Below are positions 12,364 to 24,200 of a DNA stretch of 64,000 bases, piece after piece (positions within the stretch are counted from its first letter, which is position 1; the number at the start of each line of letters is the position of its first letter). The notes under the pieces were generated by a model that searched no databases, had not been told where the DNA came from, and was given only the letters and a program-made list of their open reading frames with translations. A program made the translations under genes and the position numbers. Source of the DNA: Rhizoctonia solani (lineage: Eukaryota; Basidiomycota; Agaricomycetes; Cantharellales; Ceratobasidiaceae); contig NC_057377.1 in assembly GCF_016906535.1 (NCBI RefSeq), positions 496,001 to 560,000 of the forward strand. The letters run 5' to 3'.

Positions 12364-13015
12364 TCAAATGGTAGTCTCGTACGGTACAGGCACGAGCGTC
12401 TGAGGCTGGTTGTCCGCCGCAGAGAGTGTGTATCCAGCACGGGGGAGACCAGGCACACGCTTCATCGAGACCTTCTCTATATTGAATCGTCAATCTTTAA
12501 TTTCACTATATATATGCATACAAGCAACTCACCGCCCTTTTCCTTGGCCTCTTTAGAAGTGACCGCGTTGGCCTTGACGCGAGTCAAGAAGTCCTGTCGG
12601 GAGTTGGAGTGACGGATGTGCTCAACACGGAGGTTGACACGCTTCTCGATGTACCTGTTTCCGACAATCTTCTTGACGAGCACGCCAACCGCACGGGGGG
12701 TAACATTGTACACAATACCCGTTCGGCTTTTAATTCCCCGCATAAATAAGGATTAAATTCAGGAAATGTCGAGTGGGACGTACCCGTGGTAGTATTTGTG
12801 CGGCATACCCTTTTGTTGAGCCGCGTTGGCCTTGATGTCGACAATATCACCAATACGATAGGGAGTCACAAAGGTCGACAGTTTGATCGGGCCATGCTCT
12901 ATACACCCACACACTTTCAGCCTCGCAAGTAATAGTGGAAATCAATCAACGCACCCTTGAAGCCCCGCTTGAACATGTGGCGGGTACGCGCGCGGTAACC
13001 GAACGAGTGCGGCAT
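12364..13015 (-). CDS. RPL21: 60S ribosomal protein eL21
   Basis: This is a component of the large ribosomal subunit. From the ATG at 13013-13015 the exons read [20 protein letters not shown], then [48 protein letters not shown] and [18 protein letters not shown]. They continue through FLTRVKANA to a final exon [20 protein letters not shown] and [10 protein letters not shown], with TGA at 12364-12366. Length (about 160 aa) and all motifs match eL21. Five exons with short introns are inferred. It is transcribed divergently from the uS4 gene. Confidence 0.92.
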
Positions 13016-13286
13016 TTTGGGCTAGTCTTTTTATCAACAGCGATGATTCAACAACTCGAATAAATCCTTTTTTGCTGCGACGAGGGGACATACCTTGAAA
13101 GTGTCGATAGAGGCGGGTTCGTCGGATGCAATTATCTCGCAAGCGCCCGGGCGATTGGGCGGTGGCTTGAGCTGTACAGTTCCTCTGTAGTCGGAAGGTC
13201 GGAAGCAAATACGGGCCCATGATCCGTTTGTGATCATACTGGAAACTCGACGCCGACAGAGACGAGAAGATTAACCTCAAGACACC
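13016..13286. promoter_or_regulatory. Shared divergent promoter of RPL21 and RPS9
   Basis: Only 271 bp separate the two start codons, and the genes run in opposite directions. The segment therefore must contain both promoters. No TATA box is obvious. Co-expression of two cytosolic ribosomal protein genes from one intergenic region is inferred from the layout. Confidence 0.65.
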
Positions 13287-14313
13287 ATGCCCAGGTGAGA
13301 CCTTTGCGTCTAGACGAGGGCGTCAAGACATTGTGTTGTCCAGGGTGTGAGCTCAGAGGGCCGCCCTGTTGATATTCGAAGAGCAAGACTGACTTTTTTG
13401 TTGGTGTAAAGGGCCCCCAGGAACCACAGCAAGACGTGAGTGCATTTATTCCTCTTTTCTTATCTCACGTAGGCTGACTTGAAAACATAGCTACAAGGTC
13501 CCCCGTCGCCCCTTCGAGTCGGCTCGCCTCGATGCTGAGCTCAAGGTTTGTCAGATCATATACCAAGGATGATCGACGCTGATAAGCTATTAGCTCGCTG
13601 GAGAGTACGGTCTCCGCAACAAGCGTGAGATCTGGCGCATCTCGCTCGTCTTGTCCAAGATTCGTCGTGCTGCTCGTGAGCTCTTGAAGCTCGAGGCCAA
13701 GGACCCCAAGCGTCTCTTCGAAGGTGAGTCATGGTTTCAGTCCCATCATTTCGATCATTATTCTACCCAAGTGATCGCATATAACCTATACTCGTTATTA
13801 TCAATCTCTGCGTGTACTGACATTATTGCCACACCAACCTAGGTAACGCCTTGATCCGTCGTCTCGTCCGTATTGGTGTGCTCGACGAGACCCGCATGCG
13901 TCTCGATTACGTATTGGCCTTGAAGATTGAGGATTTCTTGGAGCGCAGGCTGCAGACCCAAGTCTTCAAATCCGGTCTCGCCAAGTCGATTCACCACGCT
14001 CGCGTATTGATTCGCCAGAGGCATATTCGGTAAGTTATCCCATGTTTCAATAAATACACAATCTTTATCGATCTTGTTCCCCAGTGTTGGCAAGCAGATT
14101 GTCAATGTCCCCTCCTTTGTCGTTCGTCTTGACTCTCAAAAGGTACGTTTGTTATTTATTATCTGGTATATATGCTCATACATATCTCTGTAGCACATCG
14201 ACTTTGCGCTCACTTCTCCCTACGGCGGAGGACGCAAGGGTCGTGTACACCGCAAGCGTGCCGCCGCGGCCGCCAACAAGGACGCTGGCGGAGACGACGA
14301 GGACGAGGAGTAG
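13287..14313 (+). CDS. RPS9: 40S ribosomal protein uS4 (S9)
   Basis: This primary rRNA-binding protein of the small subunit is encoded by several short exons. Exon 1 is only 8 nt (ATGCCCAG, 13287-13294). Splicing gives [119 protein letters not shown] and [19 protein letters not shown]. It continues through [20 protein letters not shown] to an acidic tail ending GGDDEDEE with TAG at 14311-14313. The S4 RNA-binding motif is complete and length (about 194 aa) is normal. Confidence 0.93.
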
Positions 14314-15794
14314 ACGCACCCTTTTTTACACCGAAGAGTGGATGCGTCTTGTTGGGTTCGAGAAGATGTTACTTACTCTTTTTTTCGAATACGACTATAC
14401 GCACACTTTTCACTTGTTTCGCCACCTACCTATTTTTTTTCTCCCACCGAGCGCGAGGGAGGGGGATGATATATGCCGCATCGTTGTCGATAGTGTCTTA
14501 TGCTTGGTTCAGTTTCAAAATGTATCACGTTGTATGGATGACCTTTAAAGCTACCAATTAGTTTGCTGGAAGATACCGACACACAGGCCCACTTGGTAGC
14601 AAATCCGGACCAATCGTACGAGTAGTTTAATATTGCAATAACCTAGCTCTGTCAGAATAAAAGCGTTGTTTCTGTAGTGCTAATAAACGAAAAAGTGCTT
14701 CCAACAAGACGAATTTGGATGAAATTCTGGAACCTTGCTTAATGAGGAGACACTTTAGACAAGAACACCCATAGTGTTAGGAGCGCATCGGACTACTATA
14801 TAGCACCGGTAAACGTCCCGAATCCTCTGTGGCCTTTTGGTAGGGTCCCCAAAGTTTTGTCGCAGTTTTTTTTTTTTTGGGGGGGGGGGACTCTCCAGGA
14901 GCTCCAGAGGATTCCCTAATGTTAGTACTATCGATCTTTGTTCTGTACTCCTTATGATTTTCGATAAATTTTGCTTTCACATGGTCACCGGACCTCTTGC
15001 AGCGGGTTTCATCGGTTGTGAGCATCCAAATCTACTACATTTTCATCTCAGATAAATTCGGTCGATACTTAAGATTATTCGTTATAATTAGCTACGGTGC
15101 GTCCTATCGAATTTCGCTTTCCTGAGCCGGGTTTATTGTTTAACATACGAGTACAGTTACCCAGCAGAAAGAAACGCTGAGGCCGATGGACACAGATACT
15201 CGCTGTGTCGATCCGTATCCGCAAGCGCTGGATGAGCTCGCCATACCCTTATTCGGTACCTGAACGACCTACACTGTGAGCCCAAAAAGGCAGAGGAAAT
15301 CCGCTTGACCTCCAGATTTTGCTGGTTGTCTGCACCCATAAACAGAAACCGGCACTTTGGTGACACGCGGCGGTGAGCTAAGGATGCTGACCCATAAAAA
15401 TACTGGTCGAGGTTTTCCGATACTCCGTGCACAAGCGCGGCTTTTTGTATCCATAAAATCTACCCCCTTGAGGTTCATCGTGCAATCATCCCCTGGATCT
15501 CGCACGTTTCGGCCATGGTTGCCACAAGTAGCTGTAGGAGAGACCAAGAAATTTAGACTCTGTATACATTGTGTTATTGGCAAGGGCTCCTTCAACTTTA
15601 TATTGAATCAACATTGCAAATAGGCGAAACTAACCTCGCTCATATTCTTGGGTAGCCGCATGCTTGGCGCTTACTCTTTCAATTGATGGCTTATAGAATA
15701 ACATGGATACACACGTGGTGAGTCTTGTGATCGAAGTACCGCGCCCTACAGTAGTTCCTTGACACCCCTTGGCTAAACTGTTCTCTGAGTGGTA
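14314..15794. other. Intergenic, no gene recognised
   Basis: This region lies between uS4 and WD40-kinase gene 1. Open frames (14777-15025, 15157-15432, 15269-15595) carry no recognisable motif. A T(10)G(10) homopolymer block lies near 14870-14890. Confidence 0.4.
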
Positions 15795-18262
15795 ATGCAT
15801 GCCCTATTCTCTTATTTAGGCAAAGTCTTTCAATCAGAGCCCTCTGAGGAACCTTCCGGACCCACAACTTACAGTACGTTGCGTTGTAGTCGTGGAGCTT
15901 CCTACTTATTTCTTGCCAGAGGGACACAAGTATGGGGTTAACTCTGTTGCGTTTTCTCCTGATGGGTGTTCGGTTGTATCGGGATCCTTGGACAGGACAG
16001 TTTGTAGCTGGAATACGAACAAGTCTGCCTCGATAAGTCAACTGTGGCAAGCTGAGAGACATGGTGATACAGTTTATTCGGTCTCCTACTCCCCCCTTGG
16101 TGATGTATTAGCTTCTGGATCCGCCGACTTCACCATTCGCCTATGGGATTCAAAGACGGGCTTGCCAATAGGCGAGCCACTAAAGAGCCAAAGGAACATG
16201 GTACATTCAGTCGCCTTCTCTGGAGATGCAAAATTTATTGCCAGTGGCAATGAAGGAGGGGAGGTTCGTATGTGGGCCACGAATGACACAGCAAGTCCCT
16301 ACATCTCTTACGGGAGCAACTCATTCACGATTGCGTCGATCGCGTTCTCTCCCTGTGGTATTCGGGTCGCTGCCGGGTCTCATGACTGGGGTATCCGAGC
16401 CTATGATTTGCAAACTAAAACATCAATATTATCACTCCTCGGGGGACATACTGAACCCGTTCGTTCCATTGCATATTCTCACGACGGAAACCTGATAATC
16501 TCTGGGTCCAATGACAAATCGGTTCAGCTCTGGGACGTTCGTAGTGGAAAGATCGTCCGCAATTCATACCAAGGCCATGCCAACCAAGTTACATCCGTTG
16601 CTTTCTCTCCAAACGATTTATGGGTCGCGTCGGGATCTATGGATCGTACTGTTCGTATCTGGGACATACGGACTAGCGGTTTGATTGTTGAGCCATTGAA
16701 GGGGCATACCAGGGGGGTAACTTCGATCGCATTTTCTCCCAGTGGAGCCCAACTCCTAACTGGTTCACTCGATCGTAATGTAAAATTGTGGAATTTACTC
16801 CAAGTAGAACATTTTTGTGAACCTGAGACAGGATCGAGGTCGGAAGTAGGAGAAGGAAGTCAGCAACACACAACCGGGAGCACATCACCCAGGAGTTTTG
16901 AAGAGGGAGAAGTAACTAACAAAGAGTTAGTTAACCAGCAGATGGTAAAATATAATTTCTCGTGCCAAGCATAATCTAACATATTCCTTTTGTGCTTGAA
17001 GTCGATCCACGATATGTTCAATAGCCTTCTTACTCATGGATGCGTCGATCTCACTACCCAAATGATTGGGAAACACGATGACACCGTCCCGGTAGCTGGC
17101 GGTGGTTTTGGTGATGTATGGATGGGTGAATTACGCAACGGCAGTAAGGTGGCAATTAAAGCATGGAGAGCGTCTTTCATTGAGCCCTGCGGCTACAAAG
17201 TTCTCAAGGTGTGCGCATCCCATCACCTACTATTAAGACGTTGTCACTTACGACTGAACACTATCAGCGTGCCATGCGTGAAATATACAATTGGTCCAGA
17301 ATGAAACACGACAATATACACGAATTGATGGGGGTGATGATATTCAAGGGCAACTCCTTAGGGATGGTTTCCCAATGGATGGAAAATGGAAATTTGCACG
17401 ATTTCATGAGACACAACCCCAACTTCAAACCATTTTCATTGGCAAGCCAAGTCTCAGAGATCGCCGTATATTATTAGCTCATATCTTGTGCAGTCGATTC
17501 AAGTCGCAAGCGGCCTTGCGTATATGCACCAAAACGAAATGGTAAGGTGGGCTTTGGATGGAGTATGACTATATCTGAATGGAGTTTTGAAATAGGTTCA
17601 TGGCGATCTTAAAGCGGCAAGTGATTTGGATTGACCGTGATTGAGCAGCAGATTGCTAATATGCATGAATCTCAAAGTACAATGTTCTTGTGTCGTCAGA
17701 GGGTACTGCCAAACTGACCGACTTTGGCTTATCCGTCTTGTCTAATGCCAGCCTGGCGTTCTCGTACTCTAGTGACACACAATCAATATCCGTTCGCTGG
17801 ACGGTGAGTATCAACAACTTACATTTGCATTGCTATTTGTCAAGCATTCCTAGGCTCCAGAACTACTCTTGGAAGGCGCGATTAAGACCAAGGAATCGGA
17901 TGTGTATGCCCTTGGAATGGTATGTATTGTATTGTAGATAGCAAAGTTTCTGCTGAATCCATACATACGTTGTATCAGACACTCCTGGTAAGCCTTAGAT
18001 AGTATAAGAGCTTAATGAGCCAACTGAACATGAGTAGGAGATATACACAACAGATATACCATATGTACAATGTCGAAGGGACTTTCAAGTTTTGAGGAGG
18101 ATACAACAAGGGATTTTGCCTGAACGCCCACACAAATCTCTTATGAACAATGAAGAAGGAGATTTTGTATGGGAAGTATTGATAGCCTGCTGGGATCGTG
18201 ACCATAATACTAGACCCACCGCTAAGAGTGTATTTGAGTCTTTATCAGCAAGGTTGAACTAG
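15795..18262 (+). CDS. WD40-repeat / protein kinase fusion, gene 1
   Basis: Exon 1 (15795-15873) reads MHALFSYLGKVFQSEPSEEP and ends in a phase-1 intron immediately before the first GH. This matches the intron position in gene 3. About seven WD40 repeats follow (GHKYGVNSVAFSPDG ... VKLWN), then a Ser/Glu-rich linker. An intron after NQQM leads to the kinase. The kinase has the glycine loop GGGFGDVWMG, the lysine in VAIKAW, REIYNW (helix C Glu), HGDLKA, DFGLSVL, RWT-APELL and ESDVYALGM. Then come a 9-nt microexon TLL (17979-17987), EIYTTDIPYVQC and RPTAKSVFESL, with TAG at 18260-18262. All catalytic residues are present, so an active TKL-like kinase is expected. Two introns look GC-AG (17442-17493 and 17617-17677). 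Ligand and substrate are unknown. Confidence 0.82.
17979..17987 (+). other. 9-nt microexon in kinase of gene 1
   Basis: ACACTCCTG (Thr-Leu-Leu) between GTATCAG and GTAAGC, with introns of 59 and 50 nt on either side. Confidence 0.78.
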
Positions 18263-18813
18263 CAAAAAAGAACTCTTTGTATATATGGTTATGTCATTCT
18301 GGTTATTGAGGGCAATTTTTTCTCAATACATTTATGTAGTGGGAGTTGACAGGGGTTCAATAGGATATATAATAAGTAAGTTCAGATTTTTATTGACTAG
18401 TAGAAGATAATCAAGGCAGTAAGTTAGAGTGCTGAGTCAAAACCATATTGGTCTCAGGGTGTCCTAGACATAGTGTGGGACAAGTGTGGGGGTTCTGGCA
18501 CTTGAAGCCTTGTGTGTACAAGCAATGAGAAAACTGTGTAAGGTGTACTTAGCAACTATACAACAACAGAGAAGACACTTAATGTCCTAGACATTGTCTG
18601 GGACCAAGTGGGGATTTGGTGCTTGTGGCCAACTAAGTACAAGAGTAAGCCACATAAGGCAGCAGGGAACTATCTACAGCAACAAAACACCTAACTACAA
18701 CAAGCAAGCCACTTAAGGTGGCAGCAAGCTATCTAAGTGTCCTAGACTTGGTCTGAGACAACATGGGGGTTTGATGCTTGAGGCTGGGCAGTAGAAATGA
18801 GAGGTTGCTTAAG
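18263..18813. repeat. Repeat-derived AT-rich flank
   Basis: No gene is present. From about 18463 the sequence has repeated TGTCCTAGACxTxGTCTG-like phrases and CACTTAAGGxxGCA phrases, also found in the LTR-B family copies at 19139, 25605 and 32349. It is probably a degraded LTR-B relative into which LTR-A (18814-20152) inserted. Confidence 0.45.
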
Positions 18814-19138
18814 TGTTACACCCTTACAAATTATACCATTGGATTCACATGATTTTTCTCTTATTTTTAGTATTTTTTACAAACTCCTTATCTATTGTTC
18901 TTTGATCACATAATCTTGGCACTTATTATGCCAAGATGCTGCGCCAAGATGCCATGCCAAGGGTGCTTAGGAAGAATCCACATTTCTGCGCAGCCTGCAG
19001 CATGCTTCTTATTTCACATGTAGTCTTCTATTCACACATGCACAGACCACATGTATTTAGTTCTCTTTGTTATATAAACAGCAGGAAAATTGCTTGGAGA
19101 CCCCAAGTCAATTTTACCTTGTCTTTCATCACAGACAG

Positions 19139-19912
19139 TGTCCTAAATGTCTGTAAGGATGTCAAGGAGGGGGGTGCTTGCAGCCAGGCGTATACAAGTG
19201 AAAACTGCATAAGGCAGTGAGCAAGCTACCTACAACAACAACCAGCTATACTACAATGATGAGGCTGCTTAAGGCAGTGACAAACTATCTAAGTACAACA
19301 AGTGTCATAAACAGAGGAAAATAGAACTAGCTGGAATTGAACCAGCTTGACCACTAAGCCATAGAGCCCTATTATTCCTCTGCTGACAACCCATGATTAC
19401 ACCTGCTACCCCCCAAATTTGGGCTTGGGCCAGCATGCAACCACTTGTACTGGTCATGTGACTGTGTCCAGGACAACAAGGAACTGCTTAAGGCGGTATC
19501 AAGCTATCCAAGTACTAAGTGTTTACTGGCCCTAGTGGCCTTGTACAAATGGGGGATGCAACAAGAGGTAATCAACCTGGGTGTTACCATGGTTGGTTAG
19601 CCTCCTTATATATATTACAGAGGCACTAATTACAAATACAATATGTGTGGGAACAGAAGCTAACTATATGTAATAAGAACCCTGCTCTGCAGTTAGTCTC
19701 ACTCATGCATACGTGTCACTGACATGTCATAGTGATGTCATCAAGTGGAGGTGGCTACATATGTATGAGTAAGCACAGATGGGGATGTGGCTTGGCGCTT
19801 AGCGTATGATATAGGCGCCAGAGTCATGTGGTTGAAAATGTAGTCCAATTGTCTTTGTTTTAAAATCAAGAAAATAGGGATAAATTCCCTGATATCAAAT
19901 GTGTCTACAACA
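19139..19912 (-). mobile_element. LTR-B copy inserted in LTR-A
   Basis: On the plus strand it begins TGTCCTAAATG and ends GTGTCTACAACA. The 5-bp duplication GACAG flanks it (19134-19138 and 19913-19917). It carries the mini-element at 19303-19475. Removing that leaves about 596 bp, close to the other LTR-B copies. Internal landmarks shared with them are CCATGGTTGGTTxGCCTCC and GACATGTCATAxTGATGTCA. Confidence 0.75.
19303..19475 (-). mobile_element. 173-bp TG...CA mini-element with tRNA-like core (copy A)
   Basis: Its plus-strand ends are TGTCATAAACAG and GTCCAGGACA, and the 5-bp duplication ACAAG flanks it exactly (19298-19302 and 19476-19480). On its own sense strand it holds TGGCTTAGTGG (A-box-like) and GGTTCAATTCC (B-box-like). 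It is inserted within LTR-B. Other copies lie at 20175, 31790 and 44862, with a split or rearranged copy at 25565-26287. Confidence 0.75.
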
Positions 19913-20174
19913 GACAGGTACCTCAGTAGCTAAGTAGTCCCAGGCCCCCACAGGCCCCTTACTTGTTAACCACTCCAGTAGACCTACCACCCTCACTGGC
20001 CTAAGGCCCTTCCTCACCTCCAGTAGTTAGTTAGTCATTGCCTTACGCAACATAGATATAGTAGATAGCCTAGTTAGTAGTTTTGCCCTGTTTAGTACAG
20101 CCTTAAGTGCCCACCACTAGCAAGTGACCAACCATACAGTTGGGTCACAACATTAAGGCAACAAGAACCTAAAC

Positions 20175-20347
20175 TGTCCTGGACACGGTCACATGACCAG
20201 TACAAGTGGTTGCATGCTGGCCCAAGCCCAAATTTGGGGGGTAGCAGGTGTAATCATGGGTTGTCAGCAGAGGAATAATAGGGCTCTATGGCTTAGTGGT
20301 CAAGCTGGTTCAATTCCGGCTAGTTCTATTTTCCTCTGTTTATGACA
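20175..20347 (+). mobile_element. 173-bp mini-element (copy B) at the truncated 5' end of the chromovirus
   Basis: As read, the sequence appears identical to copy E at 44862-45034. It begins TGTCCTGGACA and ends TTTATGACA. Unlike copies A, D and E it lacks matching 5-bp flanks (left TAAAC, right TGAGC). The right flank is the middle of a gag reading frame. I infer that the two flanks were brought together by recombination or deletion after insertion. Confidence 0.7.
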
Positions 20348-21206
20348 TGAGCCCTACCTGGAAGAAGACGTTGTTAAAGGGAATCCTGTTTCTTGGCTCC
20401 ACAATCTGGATGCCTTCTGGCTGCAATTCAATGCACGCTGGAATGTCCAAAATAGGACAGAGAACTTCTGCGCTGAATTGCGCACCCTCAAACAAACCAA
20501 GGGAGTCCAAGATTACTACAAGGACTTCCAAACCTACTCTCAAGGTCTTGGTTACAATGATCTTTCTCTCAGGGACATGTTCTATGATGGCCTATCCCAC
20601 AAAATTAAGGAAACTCTCATGGTTCAAGATTATGACCATGCAGAGGCCTCTGTCACTCTTGCAACTCTTGCAGAGAAGGCCCTTAAGGTGGATCAACGCC
20701 TAGAGCAGTTTGCAGCCCAGCACAAGGGTTTATCCTCCTCTTCAAACCAATCTGGAAGCAAATCCAGCACCTGTACGTCAGCAGCAGCCCAGGGAGCGCC
20801 CAGGGATAAACTGTCTGTTGGGGAACAGGTGTATGCCATTGTGGATGGAAAGGCAAAGAAGGGGGTCCTTCAAAAAATTGGCCAGAATGCTAAAGGGATT
20901 GCAGTTCCAATTGTTAAGTGGAATGATGGCACCACCATGGACGTTACCTTCAAAACTATCAAGAAGGATAACCATCCAGCCACTGCCACCTCCACTCCTG
21001 CTCCCAAGGCTTCCTCCTCCTCCTCCTTGCGCAATTCTGGTCCTTCCCCTATGGACTTAGACTCTGCCTCTTCAAAAGGCAAAAAACCCATTATATGCGC
21101 AACATGTGGAGGTAGGGGACACTATGCCAATCAATGCCCCTCAAAATCCTACTCTGGCCATGAGGCCCATATCTCTGAGGATGAGTTGGAAAATGGGGAC
21201 CTCTGA
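20346..21206 (+). pseudogene. gag: 5'-truncated Ty3/gypsy gag
   Basis: The open frame continues from the end of mini-element copy B (YLEEDVVKGNPVSWL) through a retrotransposon gag core (FNARWNVQNRTENFCAELR, DYYKDFQTYSQGLGYNDLS). It then passes through a Ser/Pro-rich region to a CCHC zinc knuckle (CATCGGRGHYANQC) and stops at 21204-21206. The N-terminal part of gag, the primer-binding site and the 5' LTR are absent. Only the nucleocapsid half of the protein remains. Confidence 0.8.
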
Positions 21207-21256
21207 ACACTAATGGGAACAGTGTATCAGAGGGAAATAATGGACATTTAGATAGC

Positions 21257-24200
21257 TTGGAAATCTTTTCTGTAAATAATATATCTCCTTTAAATATATA
21301 TTTTCAAGCTTCTTGCATTCAACAAGTTCCCAACCCTAAGGTTACCAAGAAAATGAAGCCCTTCTTTGGATGGGCTATGATTGATTCAGGTGCTTCATCT
21401 TGCTTCATACACAAGGACCTGATCAAACAATATGGTATACCTACTACAAAAAAATCTGTACCATGTTGCCTTAAAGTGATTGATGGAAGAGACATTAGTT
21501 CTGGTTTGGTTGATTCAGAATGTATATTTACTTTAGAATTAGGTAGTCATAAAGAGGTTTTGAAATGTAACGTAGCTGATATAGGTAAACATAGCATAGT
21601 CCTTGGAATGTCCTGGCTCAAGTTACACAACCCTACTATAGATTGGCCTAATAAGCATATCACTTTTAATTCTCAATACTGTAACAATTCTTGTCTTTCT
21701 GTTTCTAATTCTATCCTGGGAAATGTTGGTGGGACTTCTAACCACCTTGAAGGCATACCAGAAGACTTAGGAGGTGTCAAGGTAATTGAACCTCTTGAAG
21801 GCATCCCTAGGGAAACTGGAGGTACTGTGGATTCTCCACTTGAAAGTATCCCAGTAGAACTGCGCAATTTTGCAGAGGTATTTTCTGAGGACATGAAGGT
21901 GACAGAACTGCCGCTGCACCGTCCTTTTGACTTAGGGATTGATTTAATTGATCCTGACAAACCTTTTAAGGCTATGGTATACCCCTTGAAGGCATCTGAT
22001 GATGAGGAACTTAGAAAACTCCTTAAAGAACAATTGGACAAAGGATTGATTCATCCATCCAAATCCAAATATGGTTCCCCAGTTCACTTTGTCAACAAGA
22101 AAAATGGGAAAAGGCGTATGGTTGTGGATTATAGATCCCTAAATGCAAATACAGTCAAAAATGCGTACCCTCTACCTCTAATACAGTCTCTCATTGAGAA
22201 ACTAAGGGGTGCAAAATACTTTTCCACCATTGACCTGAAATCTGGATACAACTTGGTCTGGATAAAGGAAGGTGATGAATGGAAGACTGCATTTAAAACC
22301 AAATATGGCCTGTTTGAATACCTAGTCATGCCCTTTGGGTTATGCAATGCTCCTGCTGCATTCCAGCACTTCATGAATGAGATATTTAGGGACATATTGG
22401 ACATCTATGTAGTAGTATATCTAGACAACATCCTAATATTCTCAGAAAGCAGAGAATTACATACAAAACATCTCCAAGAGGTATTGAAAAGGCTGCAAGA
22501 CAATGCATGCTATTGTAACCTGGAGAAGTGTAATTTCTATGCATCTGAAGTAGATTACCTTGGTGTTATTGCCAATGGTGAAGGAGTAAAAGCAGATCCT
22601 AAGAAAATTACTCAAGCAGTTGATTGGGCAACACCGCGCTCTGTCAAAGGGGTTCAAGAGTTTTTGGGCTTTATAAACTTCTATAGACGCTTCATACATA
22701 ACTTCTCAAAATTGGCACAACCCTTATACCAACTACTCCAAAAGAATATACCTTGGGAGTGGGGAAAACGCCAAGAAGTGTCTTTTAAGGCTCTTAAACA
22801 GGCTCTAATTGAGTCCCCTGTTTTAATCCAACCTGATCCATACAAGGAGTTTTTCCTTGAGTGTGACACCTCTGATTTTGCAACAGGCGCTGTCCTCAAT
22901 CAAAAGGGCAGTGATGATAAATTACACCCAGTTGCATTCCTATCAAAATCCCTAGCACCCGCTGAAAGAAACTATGACATCTTTGATAAAGAGTTACTAG
23001 CGGTAGTAAGGGCTTTAAAGGAATGGCGTCACCTGCTGGAAGGAACAGTAATCCCTGTCAAAATATTGACAGACCATAAAAATCTGGAGTATTTCCAGAC
23101 AAAAAGGGATCTGAACCAAAGGCAGTTAAGGTGGATGGGATTTTTGGCAGATTACAACTATAGGATTGTGTATAGGCTGGGCGCACAGAATAGAAAAGCA
23201 GATATTCTCTCTTGCCGTGAAGACCACAAGTCTGTGGTTAAAGGGGGGGGTGAAACCCCTGTGCTCATAAGCCCAGAGCCTTTTATTGCAGCTATTCAAA
23301 CAGATAGTGACCTTAATGATTTAATAAGGGACGCTCTGCATGATGGTAAAGCTGTACACAAAATCCTTAAATCCTTGGAAGAGGATATACCTGTTAAAGG
23401 ATGGAAGATTGATAATGGCCTACTTTACTATCATGATTGGATCTATGTCCCAAATGAGCCAGAAATCAGGAAAGCCATCTTAGAAAGCAGGCATGATAAC
23501 CCTTCCACTGGGCATCCAGGACATTTCAGAACCTTAGACCTCCTTTCAAGGGATTACTATTGGTCAGGGATGAAACAGTCTGTAACAAAATATGTCCAAG
23601 CATGCAATTCATGCATACGTAGCAAACACTCCAACCAGGCTCCTGAAGGTCTCCTTCAAAACATAGATTTACCCAATAAGCCCTGGGAGGAAATAACGTA
23701 TGACTTGATTGTAGGACTCCCCACCTCAGAAGGATATGATGCAATATTAACAGTAGTGGACCAATTATCCAAAATGGTTCATTTTATACCAACGCACTCT
23801 GATGCTACTGCTGTTGATGTTGCAAACCTCTTTGTATCCTTTGTGTGGAAGTTACATGGGTTACCCAGGAAAACCATTTTGGACCAAGGCCCCCAATTTA
23901 ATGCAAAATTCTTGAGACAAGTCTACAAGCGGTTGGGGATAGAACCACATTTCTCCACTGCATACAGACCACAAGTTGATGGACAAAGTGAATGCTTAAA
24001 CCAGTTTGTGGAAATTTACCTACACCACTACATCAACTATAGACAAACAGACTGGGTTGCATCACTACCACTTGCAGAATTTGCATACAATAATGGGAAA
24101 CACTCAGGCTCCAAACACTCTCCCTTCTACATGTGCTATGGTTATAATCCAGACTTCACAGTTGGAAACACCAAGGAAAGCCATGTCCCCCAAGCCAACA

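Larger units (their letters stand above)
18814..20152 (+). mobile_element. LTR-A copy (solo-LTR-like) containing nested LTR-B and a mini-element
   Basis: The element starts TGTTACACCC and ends GGGTCACAACA, and is flanked by TTAAG on both sides (18809-18813 and 20153-20157). It has a TATA-like TATATAAACAGCAGG near 19070. It is interrupted at 19139-19912 by LTR-B. Without the insertion it is roughly 560 bp, similar to the other LTR-A copies at 29545, 32879 and 39647. No internal retroelement coding region accompanies it, so it behaves as a solo LTR. Confidence 0.75.

Noticed and set aside
12044..12493. 149-codon minus-strand frame
   Set aside because: It overlaps the last eL21 exon out of frame; spliced eL21 reads through a different frame with conserved sequence.
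15691..16062. 123-codon minus-strand frame before WD40-kinase gene 1
   Set aside because: It is the antisense shadow of the first two exons of gene 1.
18463..18813. CRISPR-like array because of recurring TGTCCTAGAC phrases
   Set aside because: Spacing and copies are irregular, the host is eukaryotic, and the phrases belong to degraded LTR-B sequence.
19340..19370. A tRNA gene on the minus strand (and at each other mini-element copy)
   Set aside because: Only A- and B-box-like parts are present, and they lie too close together for an anticodon arm. No full cloverleaf can be drawn, and the segment always occurs inside the 173-bp repeat.
20296..20703. 135-codon frame over gag as a separate gene
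   Set aside because: It is out of frame with gag. The frame giving the retroelement gag core and zinc knuckle is the supported one.
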